Positions 1 through 9,000 of a stretch of 53,618 nucleotides of DNA are shown in pieces. The notes under the pieces are model-generated. The model made no database searches. It worked only from the letters and a program-made list of their open reading frames with translations, and was not told the origin of the DNA. The stretch comes from Streptomyces sp. E2N166 (GTDB lineage Bacteria > Actinomycetota > Actinomycetes > Streptomycetales > Streptomycetaceae). How positions within the stretch are numbered: the first letter of the stretch is position 1; each line of letters opens with the position of its first letter. Location of the stretch: positions 260,651 to 314,268 of the forward strand of contig NZ_RAIF01000031.1 of NCBI RefSeq assembly GCF_003671715.1. The letters are read 5' to 3'. The position numbers and the translations under genes were made by a program.

Positions 1-342
1 CTGCTGCCGCGGCGGGTGGGGGCGGCGCGCGCCGCCGAGCTGGTGTTCACGGCGCGGCGGGTGGCGGCCGAGGAGGCGCGCGAGCTGGGGCTCGTGGACC
101 AGTTGGTGGACGAGGGCCGGGACCGGGAGGAGGCGCTGGACCTCGCCTCCCGGATGGCCGCGAACTCCCCCCTGGGACTGCGGGCGGCCAAGCGGGCGCT
201 GCGGCTCGGGCACGGACTGGATCTGCGGGCCGGGCTGGAGGTCGAGGACGCGGCGTGGCGGGCGGTGGCGTTCTCGGGGGACCGGGCCGAGGGGGTGGCG
301 GCGTTCAACGAGAAGCGGGCGCCGCGGTGGCCCGGGGAGTGA
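1..342 (+). CDS. Enoyl-CoA hydratase/isomerase family protein, C-terminal part
   Basis: The reading frame is open from the first base of the window, so the gene begins upstream; 113 residues are visible. They match the C-terminal half of the crotonase family: an L-P-R-R-V-G segment, then E-L-V-F-T-A-R-R, the E-A-x-E-L-G-L-V-D helix-turn, and the helical tail (N-S-P-L-G-L-R-A-A-K) that packs against a neighbouring subunit in the trimer. The family hydrates trans-2-enoyl-CoA in fatty-acid or amino-acid catabolism. The oxyanion-hole residues lie in the missing part, so the exact reaction cannot be given. The gene ends about 120 bases before the GGDEF gene, with no clear terminator. The family is fairly certain; the substrate is unknown. 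Confidence 0.8.
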   Translation: MLPRRVGAARAAELVFTARRVAAEEARELGLVDQLVDEGRDREEALDLASRMAANSPLGLRAAKRALRLGHGLDLRAGLEVEDAAWRAVAFSGDRAEGVAAFNEKRAPRWPGE

Positions 343-452
343 GCCGGCCCCGCCGCGCGGGTGGGTGTCCGGCGGACCGCCCGGTGCTGGACGGCGACGC
401 CGTGCACGCCCCCGTTCGCCCTGTTTGAATGCCGTTTCGTCATAAATCTCCC

Positions 453-464
453 TAGCCTGGAGTG
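453..464 (+). promoter_or_regulatory. Candidate leaderless -10 element for the GGDEF gene
   Basis: TAGCCT at 453-458 fits the TANNNT -10 pattern and is followed by exactly six bases (ggagtg) before ATG 465. A transcript starting at or next to the start codon would have no leader. No convincing -35 element is visible. Confidence 0.4.
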
Positions 465-1613
465 ATGGGTGACGACAGGCGGCTCGCGGCCGTGGTGGCA
501 CTTGCGCAGGGCATGGCCGCCGCGCACAGCTCGCGTGAGGCGTGGCGGGCCGCGGCCCTCGGCGCCTGTCTGGCGCTGGGCGGCAGCTTCGCCGCGCTGT
601 CGGTGTGGGAGCGCGAGCTGGGCCGGCTCCGGGTCCTCGTGAACGTCGGCCGGCGGGCCGAGGGCGAGGAGGAGTTCCCCGAGGACGAGTCCTATCCGGT
701 GCACCAGTTCGCGGAGATCACCGAGTTCCTGCACGAGCGCTGGGCCGGCGGCGGTGAGCCCGACGCCTGGGTCGAGACGGCCGAGGGGCCCGCCGCCGGG
801 CGTCCCGGCTACGTCCACCAGCGCGTCGCCGCCCTGCGCCGCCGGGGGCGCGGCTGCTGCGTGGTCGCGCCGATCGTCCTGCACGGCCGCGCCTGGGGCG
901 AGCTGTACGTGGCCCGTCCGGTGGGGGAGCGGGTCTTCGAGCGGCCCGACGCCGACTTCGCCACCGTGCTGGCCTCGGTCGTCGCCGCCGGGATCGCCCA
1001 GACCGAGCGGCTGGAGGAGGTCCGTCGCCTCGCGTACACCGACGCGCTCACCGGGCTGGCCAACCGCCGGGCCGTCGACACGGCGCTGGACGAGGCCGTC
1101 GAACGGCACCGCGGCAAGGACGTCGTCGTCAGTCTCGTCGTATGCGATCTGAACGGCCTCAAGCGGGTCAACGACACGCACGGGCACGCCGTCGGCGACC
1201 GGCTCCTGGAGCGTTTCGGGTCGGTGCTGTCGCTGTGCGGGGCGATGCTGCCGGGGGCGCTCGCCGCGCGGCTCGGCGGGGACGAGTTCTGTCTGCTCGC
1301 GGTCGGGCCGCCCGCCGACGAGGTGGTCAAGGCGGCCGAGGAGCTGTGCCGCCGCGCGGCCGAGCTGGAGCTGGGGGACGGCGTGGCCTGCGGGGTCGCG
1401 TCCACGGAGGACCCCGTCGGCCCCGTGCGCTCCGCCCGCAGACTCTTCCGGCTCGCCGACGCCGCCCAGTACCGGGCCAAGGCCGAACGGTCCGCCGGGC
1501 CGGTCGTCGCCGGTCGCGAGGGACCCGACGACCCCGTCGTACGGCTCGCGGACGAGCCGTCCCGGGAGGAGGACGGGGAACGCCGGCGGTTCCGTGGGCG
1601 GCACTCGCCGTGA
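465..1613 (+). CDS. GAF-like/GGDEF diguanylate cyclase (CdgE-like)
   Basis: Predicted 382-residue cytoplasmic cyclase making cyclic di-GMP from two GTP; this messenger controls development in Streptomyces through BldD. Residues ~1-175 look like a GAF-type sensor: alternating helices and strands, no membrane segment. Residues ~185-340 are the GGDEF domain, with D-A-L-T-G-L-A-N-R-R, the D-L-N-G-L-K-x-V-N-D metal site, H-G-H-A-V-G-D and an intact G-G-D-E-F near residues 271-275. The RxxD inhibitory site normally placed five residues before GGDEF is absent (L-P-G-A is there instead). ATG 465 is preferred to GTG 462 because of the -10-like TAGCCT six bases upstream. A charged tail of ~45 residues follows. 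S. venezuelae CdgE has a GAF-GGDEF layout, but orthology is only inferred. Confidence 0.85.
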   Translation: MGDDRRLAAVVALAQGMAAAHSSREAWRAAALGACLALGGSFAALSVWERELGRLRVLVNVGRRAEGEEEFPEDESYPVHQFAEITEFLHERWAGGGEPDAWVETAEGPAAGRPGYVHQRVAALRRRGRGCCVVAPIVLHGRAWGELYVARPVGERVFERPDADFATVLASVVAAGIAQTERLEEVRRLAYTDALTGLANRRAVDTALDEAVERHRGKDVVVSLVVCDLNGLKRVNDTHGHAVGDRLLERFGSVLSLCGAMLPGALAARLGGDEFCLLAVGPPADEVVKAAEELCRRAAELELGDGVACGVASTEDPVGPVRSARRLFRLADAAQYRAKAERSAGPVVAGREGPDDPVVRLADEPSREEDGERRRFRGRHSP

Positions 1614-1664
1614 CGCCGGTCCGGTAAGGGGTGCAGGCGGCGCGCATCCGTGACGTACCCCCTC

Positions 1665-1693
1665 GTGACATCATCGAATTCACTGCGTACGCT
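1665..1693 (+). promoter_or_regulatory. hutH promoter, leaderless
   Basis: GTGACA (1665-1670), a 17-base spacer and TACGCT (1688-1693) give a good vegetative promoter. ATG 1701 follows the -10 by seven bases, so transcription should begin at the start codon. No ribosome binding site is present, consistent with leaderless translation. Confidence 0.6.
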
Positions 1694-1700
1694 CCTGAAT

Positions 1701-3293
1701 ATGGATATGCACACTGTGGTGAACGGGGAAGGCGCGAAGCGCGGCCTTGAAGGTGTGGTGGTGGGCGACGGGCGGGCGTCCGGGGTCACCGCGTCCGACG
1801 TTCTCGCCGTGGCGCGGGACGGCGCCCGGGTCGAACTCTCCGGCGAAGCGGTGGCGGCCATGTCCGCCGCCCGCGGGATCGTGGACGCGCTGGCCGCCAA
1901 GCCGGACCCCGTGTACGGCGTGAGCACCGGTTTCGGCGCCCTGGCGACCCGGCACATCAGCCCGGACCTGCGGGCCCAGCTGCAGCGCAACATCGTCCGC
2001 TCGCACGCCGCCGGGATGGGCCCGCGCGTCGAGCGCGAGGTGGTCCGCGCGCTGATGTTCCTGCGGCTGAAGACCGTCTGCTCCGGGCACACCGGCGTCC
2101 GCCCCGAGGTCGCGCAGACCATGGCCGATGTGCTCAACGCCGGAATCACCCCGGTCGTGCACGAGTACGGCTCCCTCGGCTGCTCCGGCGACCTCGCCCC
2201 GCTCTCGCACTGCGCGCTCACCCTCATGGGCGAGGGTGACGCCGAGGGCCCCGACGGCACCGTACGGCCGGCCGGTGAGCTGCTCGCCGAGCACGGGATC
2301 GCCCCCGTCGAGCTGCGCGAGAAGGAAGGCCTCGCCCTCCTCAACGGCACCGACGGCATGCTCGGCATGCTGGTCATGGCCCTCGCCGACCTCGACACCC
2401 TCTACAAGTCCGCCGACATCACCGCCGCGCTGACCATGGAGGCCCTGCTCGGCACCGACCGCGTGCTCGCTCCCGAGCTGCACGCCATCCGCCCGCACCC
2501 CGGGCAGGCCGCCAGCGCCGCCAACATGGCCGCCGTGCTCAAGGGCTCCGGCCTGACCGGGCATCACCAGGACGACGCCCCCCGCGTCCAGGACGCCTAC
2601 TCGGTGCGCTGCGCCCCCCAGGTCGCCGGTGCCGGACGCGACACGATGGCCCACGCGGGTCTCGTCGCCGAGCGCGAGCTGGCCGCTGCCGTGGACAACC
2701 CGGTCGTCCTGCCCGACGGCCGCGTGGAGTCCAACGGCAACTTCCACGGCGCTCCGGTCGCCTACGTCCTCGACTTCCTCGCCGTCGCCGTCGCGGACCT
2801 CGGCTCCATCGCCGAGCGGCGCACCGACCGGCTCCTCGACAAGAACCGCAGCCACGGCCTGCCGCCGTTCCTCGCCGACGACGCCGGTGTCGACTCCGGT
2901 CTGATGATCGCCCAGTACACGCAGGCCGCCCTGGTCAGCGAGCTGAAGCGGCTCGCCGTACCGGCCTCGGCGGACTCGATCCCGTCCTCCGCGATGCAGG
3001 AGGACCACGTCTCCATGGGCTGGTCGGCGGCGCGCAAGCTGCGCACGGCCGTCGACAACCTCACCCGCGTGATCGCCGTCGAGCTGTACGCCGCCACGCG
3101 CGCGATCCAGCTCCGCGAGGGCCTCACCCCGGCCCCGGCCTCGCAGGCCGTCATCGACGCCGTACGGGCGGCCGGTGTCGAGGGTCCCGGACCGGACCGG
3201 TTCCTGGCGCCCGATCTCGCGGCGGCGGAGGCGTTCGTGCGCGCCGGGCACCTGGTCACGGCCGCGGAGACGGTCACCGGGCCGCTGCGCTAG
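1701..3293 (+). CDS. hutH: Histidine ammonia-lyase
   Basis: Deaminates L-histidine to urocanate, the first step of histidine use. The 530-residue product has the family features: the G-S-L-G-C-S-G-D-L-A-P-L-S-H segment, in which Cys161-Ser162-Gly163 should cyclise into the MIO cofactor (Streptomyces enzymes use Cys-Ser-Gly rather than Ala-Ser-Gly), an N-terminal Y-G-V-S-T-G-F-G loop carrying the catalytic Tyr, and Q-E-D-H-V-S-M. The start M-D-M-H-T-V-V matches remembered Streptomyces HutH proteins. Between that start and G-V-T-A-S-D there are about 17 extra residues (N-G-E-G-A-K-R-G-L-E-G...), so the protein is longer than the usual ~512-514. No other hut gene adjoins. A strong hairpin follows the stop. 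Confidence 0.96.
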   Translation: MDMHTVVNGEGAKRGLEGVVVGDGRASGVTASDVLAVARDGARVELSGEAVAAMSAARGIVDALAAKPDPVYGVSTGFGALATRHISPDLRAQLQRNIVRSHAAGMGPRVEREVVRALMFLRLKTVCSGHTGVRPEVAQTMADVLNAGITPVVHEYGSLGCSGDLAPLSHCALTLMGEGDAEGPDGTVRPAGELLAEHGIAPVELREKEGLALLNGTDGMLGMLVMALADLDTLYKSADITAALTMEALLGTDRVLAPELHAIRPHPGQAASAANMAAVLKGSGLTGHHQDDAPRVQDAYSVRCAPQVAGAGRDTMAHAGLVAERELAAAVDNPVVLPDGRVESNGNFHGAPVAYVLDFLAVAVADLGSIAERRTDRLLDKNRSHGLPPFLADDAGVDSGLMIAQYTQAALVSELKRLAVPASADSIPSSAMQEDHVSMGWSAARKLRTAVDNLTRVIAVELYAATRAIQLREGLTPAPASQAVIDAVRAAGVEGPGPDRFLAPDLAAAEAFVRAGHLVTAAETVTGPLR

Positions 3294-3313
3294 CCGGCCG
3301 GGCCGGCGAAGTC

Positions 3314-3346
3314 GGAGGGGCCCTGTCGGGAGGACGGGGCCCCTCC
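3314..3346 (+). terminator. Rho-independent-type terminator after hutH
   Basis: GGAGGGGCCC (3314-3323) and GGGCCCCTCC (3337-3346) form a perfect 10-bp stem with a 13-base loop, 20 bases after the hutH stop. There is no U-tract, which is common in Streptomyces. It could also serve the convergent gene ending at 3412. Confidence 0.75.
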
Positions 3347-3411
3347 GTGCTGTCTCCGAAGAGTCTGCCGCCCCCGTACGGTCAAAAAAGCCAAAAGAAC
3401 GTCAAGCGCTG

Positions 3412-3729
3412 TCAAAAATCAAGGCGTTCCCGGCGCACCGAATACCCGACGAACCCGGCGCCGAGTCCGAGGCAGAGGGCGCCGCCGACGACGTACGGCG
3501 TGCTGTCGAAGCTGCCGGTGTCGGCCAGGCGGGCCGTGCCCTCACCGGTGGCCGCCGTGCCCGTGGAAGCGACTCTGGCCTGCTCGGTGACCTGCGGAGA
3601 CGGGCTCGCGGAGACGGACTTGAGCACCGGTGTGTCGGGTGTCGCGTTGGCGGACGGGACGAACCACATGGCGCACAGCAGGCCGCCTGCGGCGGCGGCG
3701 GTCAGCAACGGTCGGCGAGCGGATGACAC
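3412..3729 (-). CDS. Small LAXTG-type sortase-anchored surface protein
   Basis: A 105-residue secreted protein with the layout of a cell-wall-anchored sortase substrate. Residues 1-29 form a signal peptide ending S-A-N-A. Residues 30-67 are a short Ser/Thr/Pro-rich stretch. L-A-D-T-G at 68-72 is a LAXTG motif, the form recognised by actinomycete class E sortases. A hydrophobic segment (about 78-97) and a basic R-R-E-R tail follow. GTG 3729 is supported by AAGGGG about 11 bases upstream. No sortase gene is in the window. The exposed part is too short for a known enzyme, so a structural, hydrophobin-like or spacer role is only a guess. Function unknown; the anchoring call is good. Confidence 0.75.
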   Translation of the reverse strand: MSSARRPLLTAAAAGGLLCAMWFVPSANATPDTPVLKSVSASPSPQVTEQARVASTGTAATGEGTARLADTGSFDSTPYVVGGALCLGLGAGFVGYSVRRERLDF

Positions 3730-3826
3730 GGAATATCGATCCCCTTGTGGCGCTGGCGAATTGGCCGTGTGGGCAGATGTTAGTGAAAGCCGCGGGTCAC
3801 AGGAAAGTCACGGGAGCGGTCGGCCT

Positions 3827-3838
3827 TACGCTCCGGGC
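3827..3838 (+). promoter_or_regulatory. Candidate leaderless -10 element
   Basis: TACGCT at 3827-3832 is followed by six bases and ATG 3839. No Shine-Dalgarno sequence precedes this ATG. Confidence 0.4.
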
Positions 3839-4192
3839 ATGAGTACTCCAGAGACATCACGTTTTGTGCGTATTCGCGTCGAGCTCGTTCTCGAGGTCGA
3901 CGACGACGAGGCCGTCACCGGGGCCGCGCTGCAGGCGCTGGCCGAGGACGCCGACCTGTCCGACGCGGAAAGGGCGCACGCCGAGCGTGCCGTGACGGAG
4001 GACACCGCGGAGGCCCTGGCTCACCTCGTGGACCCGTTCGACCTGGTCAGCGCGGTGCCCGGAGTCGAGCTCCAGCAGGCCTCCTGGAGCAGCGAGCAGA
4101 TCGACTACGACCCCGATTCGCCCGAGTGGGACCTGGACGAGGAAGATGGCGACGAGAACGACCCGGAAGACGATGAAATGACGGTCGGCTGA
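3839..4192 (+). CDS. Acidic hypothetical protein
   Basis: I do not recognise this 117-residue protein. The N-terminal third (F-V-R-I-R-V-E-L-V-L-E-V) looks like one beta-hairpin. The middle (about 25-75) is predicted helical and rich in Ala, Asp and Glu. The last ~35 residues are extremely acidic (D-L-D-E-E-D-G-D-E-N-D-P-E-D-D-E). There is no signal peptide, membrane segment or metal motif. The frame is open far upstream, but ATG 3839 is chosen because codon quality starts there and a TACGCT -10 element lies six bases before it. The gene is divergent from the LAXTG gene and about 220 bases before the transpeptidase gene. It is probably a real cytoplasmic protein of unknown role. Confidence 0.65.
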   Translation: MSTPETSRFVRIRVELVLEVDDDEAVTGAALQALAEDADLSDAERAHAERAVTEDTAEALAHLVDPFDLVSAVPGVELQQASWSSEQIDYDPDSPEWDLDEEDGDENDPEDDEMTVG

Positions 4193-4415
4193 CGCAGTGT
4201 GGGGAAAACGTGACCCCGGGCGGCAACCGTCGTCCGGGGTTTCGTCGTCTCAAGGGGCGCACTGGCCGACCCCCGCGCCGCCCCCGCCTCCGCGGCAAAC
4301 GTGGCATGCCCCACACCCGCGAGCGATGTGGAACGGGACGAACCGGTCGTAGCGTTGAAGTTCTTGACGGGGAATCTCGGGGTTTCCGGACTCGGCAACG
4401 ATGGAGAAGCGTGTG

Positions 4416-5663
4416 ATGACGGACGGTAAGCGGCGCAAGGGTCTGGCGGCCGCGTCCGCACTGCTCGGCGGTGTGCTGGTGCTCTCGGCATGTTCCAGTA
4501 GCGACGCCGACACCTCCGGAAGCGGGGACGGCAGGACCTCGCAGGCCGAGGCCGACGAGGCTGCGGCCAAGAAGTCGTCCGAGGCCCAGATCAAGATCAC
4601 GCCCAAGGACAACTCGGACAACGCCTCCATCAACAACTCCGCCGGCGTCACCGTGAGCAAGGGCACGCTCACCGAGGTGAAGATGACCGCCTCCGACGGC
4701 ACGGAGGTCAGCGGCGAGATATCCGCCGACAAGACCAGCTGGAAGCCCAGCGGTCAGCTGGAGCGGGCCACCACCTACAAGCTGACGGCGACCGCGAAGG
4801 ACTCCGAGGGCCGCGCCGCCCACGAGAACGCGTCGTTCACCACGGTCTCCCAGAAGAACAGCTTCATCGGCACCTTCACCCCGGACGACGGCAAGACCGT
4901 CGGCGTCGGCATGCCGGTGTCGATCAACTTCGACAAGGAGATCACCGACAAGGCCGCCGTCCAGAAGGGCATCACGGTCAACACCAGCAGCGGCCAGGAG
5001 GTCGCCTGCCACTGGTTCAGCACCCAGCGCATGGACTGCCGCCCGGAGAACTACTGGCAGGAGGGGTCGACCGTCACCCTCAAGCTGGCGCTCGACGGGG
5101 TCGAGGGCGCCGAGGGCGTCTACGGCGTCCAGCAGAAGACGGTCACCTTCAAGATCGGCCGCAACCAGGTCTCGTACGTCGACGCGAAGACCAAGCAGAT
5201 GAAGATCACGCAGGACGGCAAGACCGTCAAGACGATCCCGATCTCCGCCGGCTCCCCCGAGAACAAGACCTACGAAGGCCAGATGGTGATCTCCGAGAAG
5301 TTCAAGGAGACCCGGATGGACGGCTCGACGGTCGGCTTCACCGATGACGACGGCAAGGGCGAGTACGACATCAAGGACGTGCCCCACGCCATGCGCCTGA
5401 GCACCTCCGGCACCTTCATCCACGGCAACTACTGGAGCAAGGGCATCTTCGGCAGCGCCAACACCAGCCACGGCTGCGTCGGTCTCGCCGACACCCAGGG
5501 CGCCGACGACCCGAACACGCCGGGCGCGTGGTTCTACAACAACTCGATCATCGGTGACGTGGTCGTCGTCCAGAACACCGGCGACAAGACCATCGCTCCG
5601 GACAACGGCCTCAACGGCTGGAACATGGACTGGGCCCAGTGGAAGGCGGGTTCGGCGGTCTGA
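4416..5663 (+). CDS. L,D-transpeptidase lipoprotein (YkuD, Ig-like domains)
   Basis: Envelope enzyme expected to form 3-3 peptidoglycan cross-links. The 415-residue product starts with a lipoprotein signal whose lipobox L-S-A-C places the lipidated Cys at 26, followed by a Ser/Asp-rich linker. Residues ~50-255 hold two Ig-like domains of the actinobacterial LdtMt2 type. Residues ~260-395 are the YkuD domain, with I-H-G-N-Y-W and S-H-G-C-V-G-L, where Cys354 is the expected nucleophile and His352 its partner. ATG 4416 is chosen because GGAGAAG (4403-4409) lies six bases upstream; ATG 4401 would lack a binding site. Upstream, GGAAC and GTT separated by 18 bases (4331-4356) look a little like an ECF promoter, but this is weak. 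Confidence 0.92.
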   Translation: MTDGKRRKGLAAASALLGGVLVLSACSSSDADTSGSGDGRTSQAEADEAAAKKSSEAQIKITPKDNSDNASINNSAGVTVSKGTLTEVKMTASDGTEVSGEISADKTSWKPSGQLERATTYKLTATAKDSEGRAAHENASFTTVSQKNSFIGTFTPDDGKTVGVGMPVSINFDKEITDKAAVQKGITVNTSSGQEVACHWFSTQRMDCRPENYWQEGSTVTLKLALDGVEGAEGVYGVQQKTVTFKIGRNQVSYVDAKTKQMKITQDGKTVKTIPISAGSPENKTYEGQMVISEKFKETRMDGSTVGFTDDDGKGEYDIKDVPHAMRLSTSGTFIHGNYWSKGIFGSANTSHGCVGLADTQGADDPNTPGAWFYNNSIIGDVVVVQNTGDKTIAPDNGLNGWNMDWAQWKAGSAV

Positions 5664-5733
5664 CGCCGAACACGCCCCGGCCCACGGCCACTTCGCTTCA
5701 CCCGGCGCCCGTCGCCCCTCGCCGGGGCGGCGG

Positions 5734-5814
5734 GCGTCCGTCGTGCGACCCCGCTGGCACGCGTCCGTCGTGCGACCCCGCTGACACGTATCCGACGCCC
5801 AACCCGACTGACGT
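5734..5814. repeat. Three tandem 27-bp repeats
   Basis: Units at 5734-5760 and 5761-5787 differ at one base. A third unit (5788-5814) is degenerate, with 17 of 27 positions matching. They lie between the transpeptidase and subtilisin genes. The 5664-6026 gap otherwise holds the GTAAC repeats below and no convincing gene. Confidence 0.8.
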
Positions 5815-5862
5815 GTAACGGAGTTCGCGCGGACGCGTAACACCGGACGGCGAACGCGTAAC
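5815..5862. repeat. GTAAC elements spaced by two helical turns
   Basis: GTAAC occurs at 5815-5819, 5837-5841 and 5858-5862, the last two as GCGTAAC. Spacings are 22 and 21 bases, so the copies lie on the same face of the helix. The set follows directly on the 27-bp repeats and lies upstream of the subtilisin gene. A protein-binding array is possible but unproven. Confidence 0.5.
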
Positions 5863-6026
5863 AGTCGGCAGGCGGTTTCCCGACCGTCCCCGCCACCGCC
5901 CTTCGCGCTCTTGAGCGGCCGATCTCCCCTCGCCATACTCCGAGTTCCGGGGGGAGCACAGGTGTGCTGGACCACCCCCGGCCGGGTGAACGGGGAATTC
6001 TCCCGGTACTTCCGCAAGGGGGAACG

Positions 6027-9000
6027 TTGCGCAGACAAGTGAAGAAGGCCGGCGCGGCCACCGTCGCCACGGCGGCGGCCGTGGCCCTCGCGGCGGGCAT
6101 GACCAGCCCGGCGGCGGCGGACGGGGCACGGACGACGGACGCTGACCGCACGGCGGCCTCGGCGCGGGCTGAGACCGCACGGGACGGGGCCGCGCGGGCC
6201 GCCTCCGGCACGGCGAGGCACCGTGTCACGCTGATCACCGGCGACCGGGTCGCCGTCGACGCCAAGGGCCGCGTCGTCGGCCTGGAGCGGGCCGAGGGCC
6301 GCGAGCACATACCCGTCCAGATCCGCAGAGCCGGCGGGCACACCCTCGTCGTCCCGGCCGATGCCGCCCGCCTGGTCGCCACCGGCAGACTGGACCAGCG
6401 CCTCTTCGACATCACCGAGCTGAACAAGGCCACCACCCGCAAGGCCCAGAGGAACGGCCTGAAGGTCATCGTCGGCTACCGGGGCGGTGCGCGGGCCACC
6501 AAGGCCGACGTCCGCGACGCGGGCACCCTCCGCCGCGCCCTCACCGCCCTGAACGCCGACGCCGTACAGACCCCGCACGAGAACGCGCCCGAGCTGTGGG
6601 ACGCGGTGACCGACGGCGAGAAGACCGCCTCCGGCATCGCACGCGTCTGGCTCGACGGCGTCCGCACGGCCAGCCTCGGCAAGTCCGTCCCGCAGATCGG
6701 CGCCCCCAAGGCATGGGCCGCCGGCTACGACGGCAAGGGCGTCAAGATCGCCGTACTGGACACCGGCGTCGACACCACCCATCCCGACCTGAAGAACCAG
6801 GTCGTCGCGTCCGAGAACTTCTCCGTCTCACCCGACGCCTCCGACAAGTACGGCCACGGCACCCACGTCGCCTCCATCGCCGCCGGCACCGGCGCGAAGG
6901 CCGGCGCCACCTACAAGGGCGTGGCCCCCGGCGCCAAGCTGCTCAACGGCAAGGTGCTCAGCGACGAGGGCTTCGGCGACGACTCCGGCATCCTCGCCGG
7001 CATGGAGTGGGCGGCCGCGCAGGGCGCCGACGTCATCAACCTCAGCCTGGGAGGCGGCGACACCCCGGAGATCGACCCGCTGGAAGCCGAGGTCAACAGG
7101 CTCTCCGAGGAGAAGGGCATCCTCTTCGCCATCGCCGCCGGCAACGACGGCGAGTTCGGCGACCGCACCGTCGGCTCCCCGGGCAGCGCCGCCGCCGCCC
7201 TGACCGTCGGCGCGGTCGACGACGGGGACAAGCTCGCCTCCTTCTCCAGCACCGGCCCCGGCCTCGACGGCGCGGTCAAGCCCGACGTGACCGCGCCCGG
7301 CGTCGACATCACCGCCGCCTCCGCCAAGGGCAGCCTCATCGCCCGCGAGGAGGGCGAGAAGCCCGCCGGATACGTCACCATCTCCGGTACGTCGATGGCG
7401 ACCCCGCACGTCGCGGGCGCCGCGGCCCTCCTCAAGCAGCAGCACCCCGACTGGACGTATGCCGAGCTGAAGGGCGCGCTGACGGGATCGGCGAAGGGCG
7501 GCAAGTACACCCCCTTCCAGCAGGGTTCGGGTCGCGTCCAGGTCGACAAGGCGGTCAGGCAGACCGTGATCGCCGACCCGGTGTCGGCCACCTTCGGCAC
7601 CCAGCAGTGGCCGCACGCCGACGACAAGCCGGTCACCAAGCGGCTGACCTACCGCAACCTCGGCACCAAGGCCGTCACCCTGAAGCTGACGTCGACCGCC
7701 ACCGGCCCGGGGGGCAAGGCGGCCCCCGCCGGGTTCTTCAAGCTGGGCGCCACCTCGGTCACCGTCCCGGCGGGCGGCAAGGCCTCCGTGGCCCTCACCG
7801 CCGACACCAGGCTCGGCGGCACGGTGGACGGCGCCTACTCGGCGTACGTCACGGCGACCGGCGGCGGACAGAGCGTCCGTACGGCCGCCGCCGTGGAGCG
7901 CGAGGTGGAGTCGTACGACGTCACGCTGAAGGCTCTCGGCCGCGACGGCAGGCCCACCGCGAACTACGAGACCGACCTGACCGGCGTCTCCGGCCTCGCC
8001 ACGGACACCTGGTTCACACCGTACGAGGCCGACGGCACCGTCACCGTGCGGGTGCCCAAGGGCGCCTACGTCCTCAACTCCTCGATCCGCGTGAGCGACG
8101 ACCCGGAGAAGTGGAAGGGCGCCGACTGGATCGCGCAGCCGAGGCTGAACGTCACGAAGAAGACCACCGTCACCCTGGACGCGCGCACCGCGAAGCCGGT
8201 GGACATCACCGTGCCGGCCAAGGCGGCGAAGTCCGAGTTCGCCTCCGCGGACTTCACGGTGGAGGCGGGCGGCAACAGCTACAGCTACGGCTGGTGGCTG
8301 GACTCCTACGAGGGCCTGCGCACCAAGCACCTCGGCCCGCGGATCACCGACGGCTCGCTCAGCCAGCAGTGGGACGGCCACTGGACAAAGGGCGCCAAGG
8401 AGCAGTACGACACCGTCGCCGGCGGCCCGGTCGAGCAGCTCGCCACCGGCTACACCCGGCACTACAAGGCGGGCGAACTGGCCACCCTCAAGGCCGGCCT
8501 CGGCGCCTCCGCGAGCGGCAAGAAGGGCGCCGTCTCCGCGACCGGCCGGCTGCCCGGCGGCGCCGGCGGCTCCTCGATCGGCATCGAGCAGCCCCTGCCC
8601 GGCACCCGCACCCTGCACCTGTCCACCGGGAACGGCGTGACGTGGGAGCTCGGCTTCGAGCAGTACGGCGGCCGGGACGCCGACGGCTTCCCGGCCGTCG
8701 AGGCCGGCTACCTCCTCGGCGACCCGCAGCGCTACAAGGCGGGCAAGAGCTACTCGGCGACGTTCAACACCGCCGTCTTCGGCCCGCGCCTCAACGCCGA
8801 CTTCGGCCTCCACCGCGACGGTGACACCATCACCGGCACGGTCCCGCTGTTCGCCGACGGCGAGGGCCACGCCGGCTACTCGGCCTTCACCTCGGTCGCC
8901 ACCACGCTCTACCGGGGCGGCACCAAGGTCGGCTCCCACAAGGACCCGCTGTTCGGCGAGGGCGAGTTCAAGGTCCCCTCCGGTGACGCCCGGTACCGGC

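Noticed and set aside
5734..5814. Possible CRISPR array
   Set aside because: The 27-bp units are directly joined with no spacers and there are no cas genes, so this is a plain tandem repeat.
4047..6782. Very long open frame on the minus strand opposite the transpeptidase and subtilisin genes
   Set aside because: It mirrors the G/C-rich third positions of the plus-strand genes, has no domain signature, and is low-complexity (Arg, Gly, Asp, Val). Similar antisense frames occur opposite hutH, the subtilisin, metB and PEPCK.
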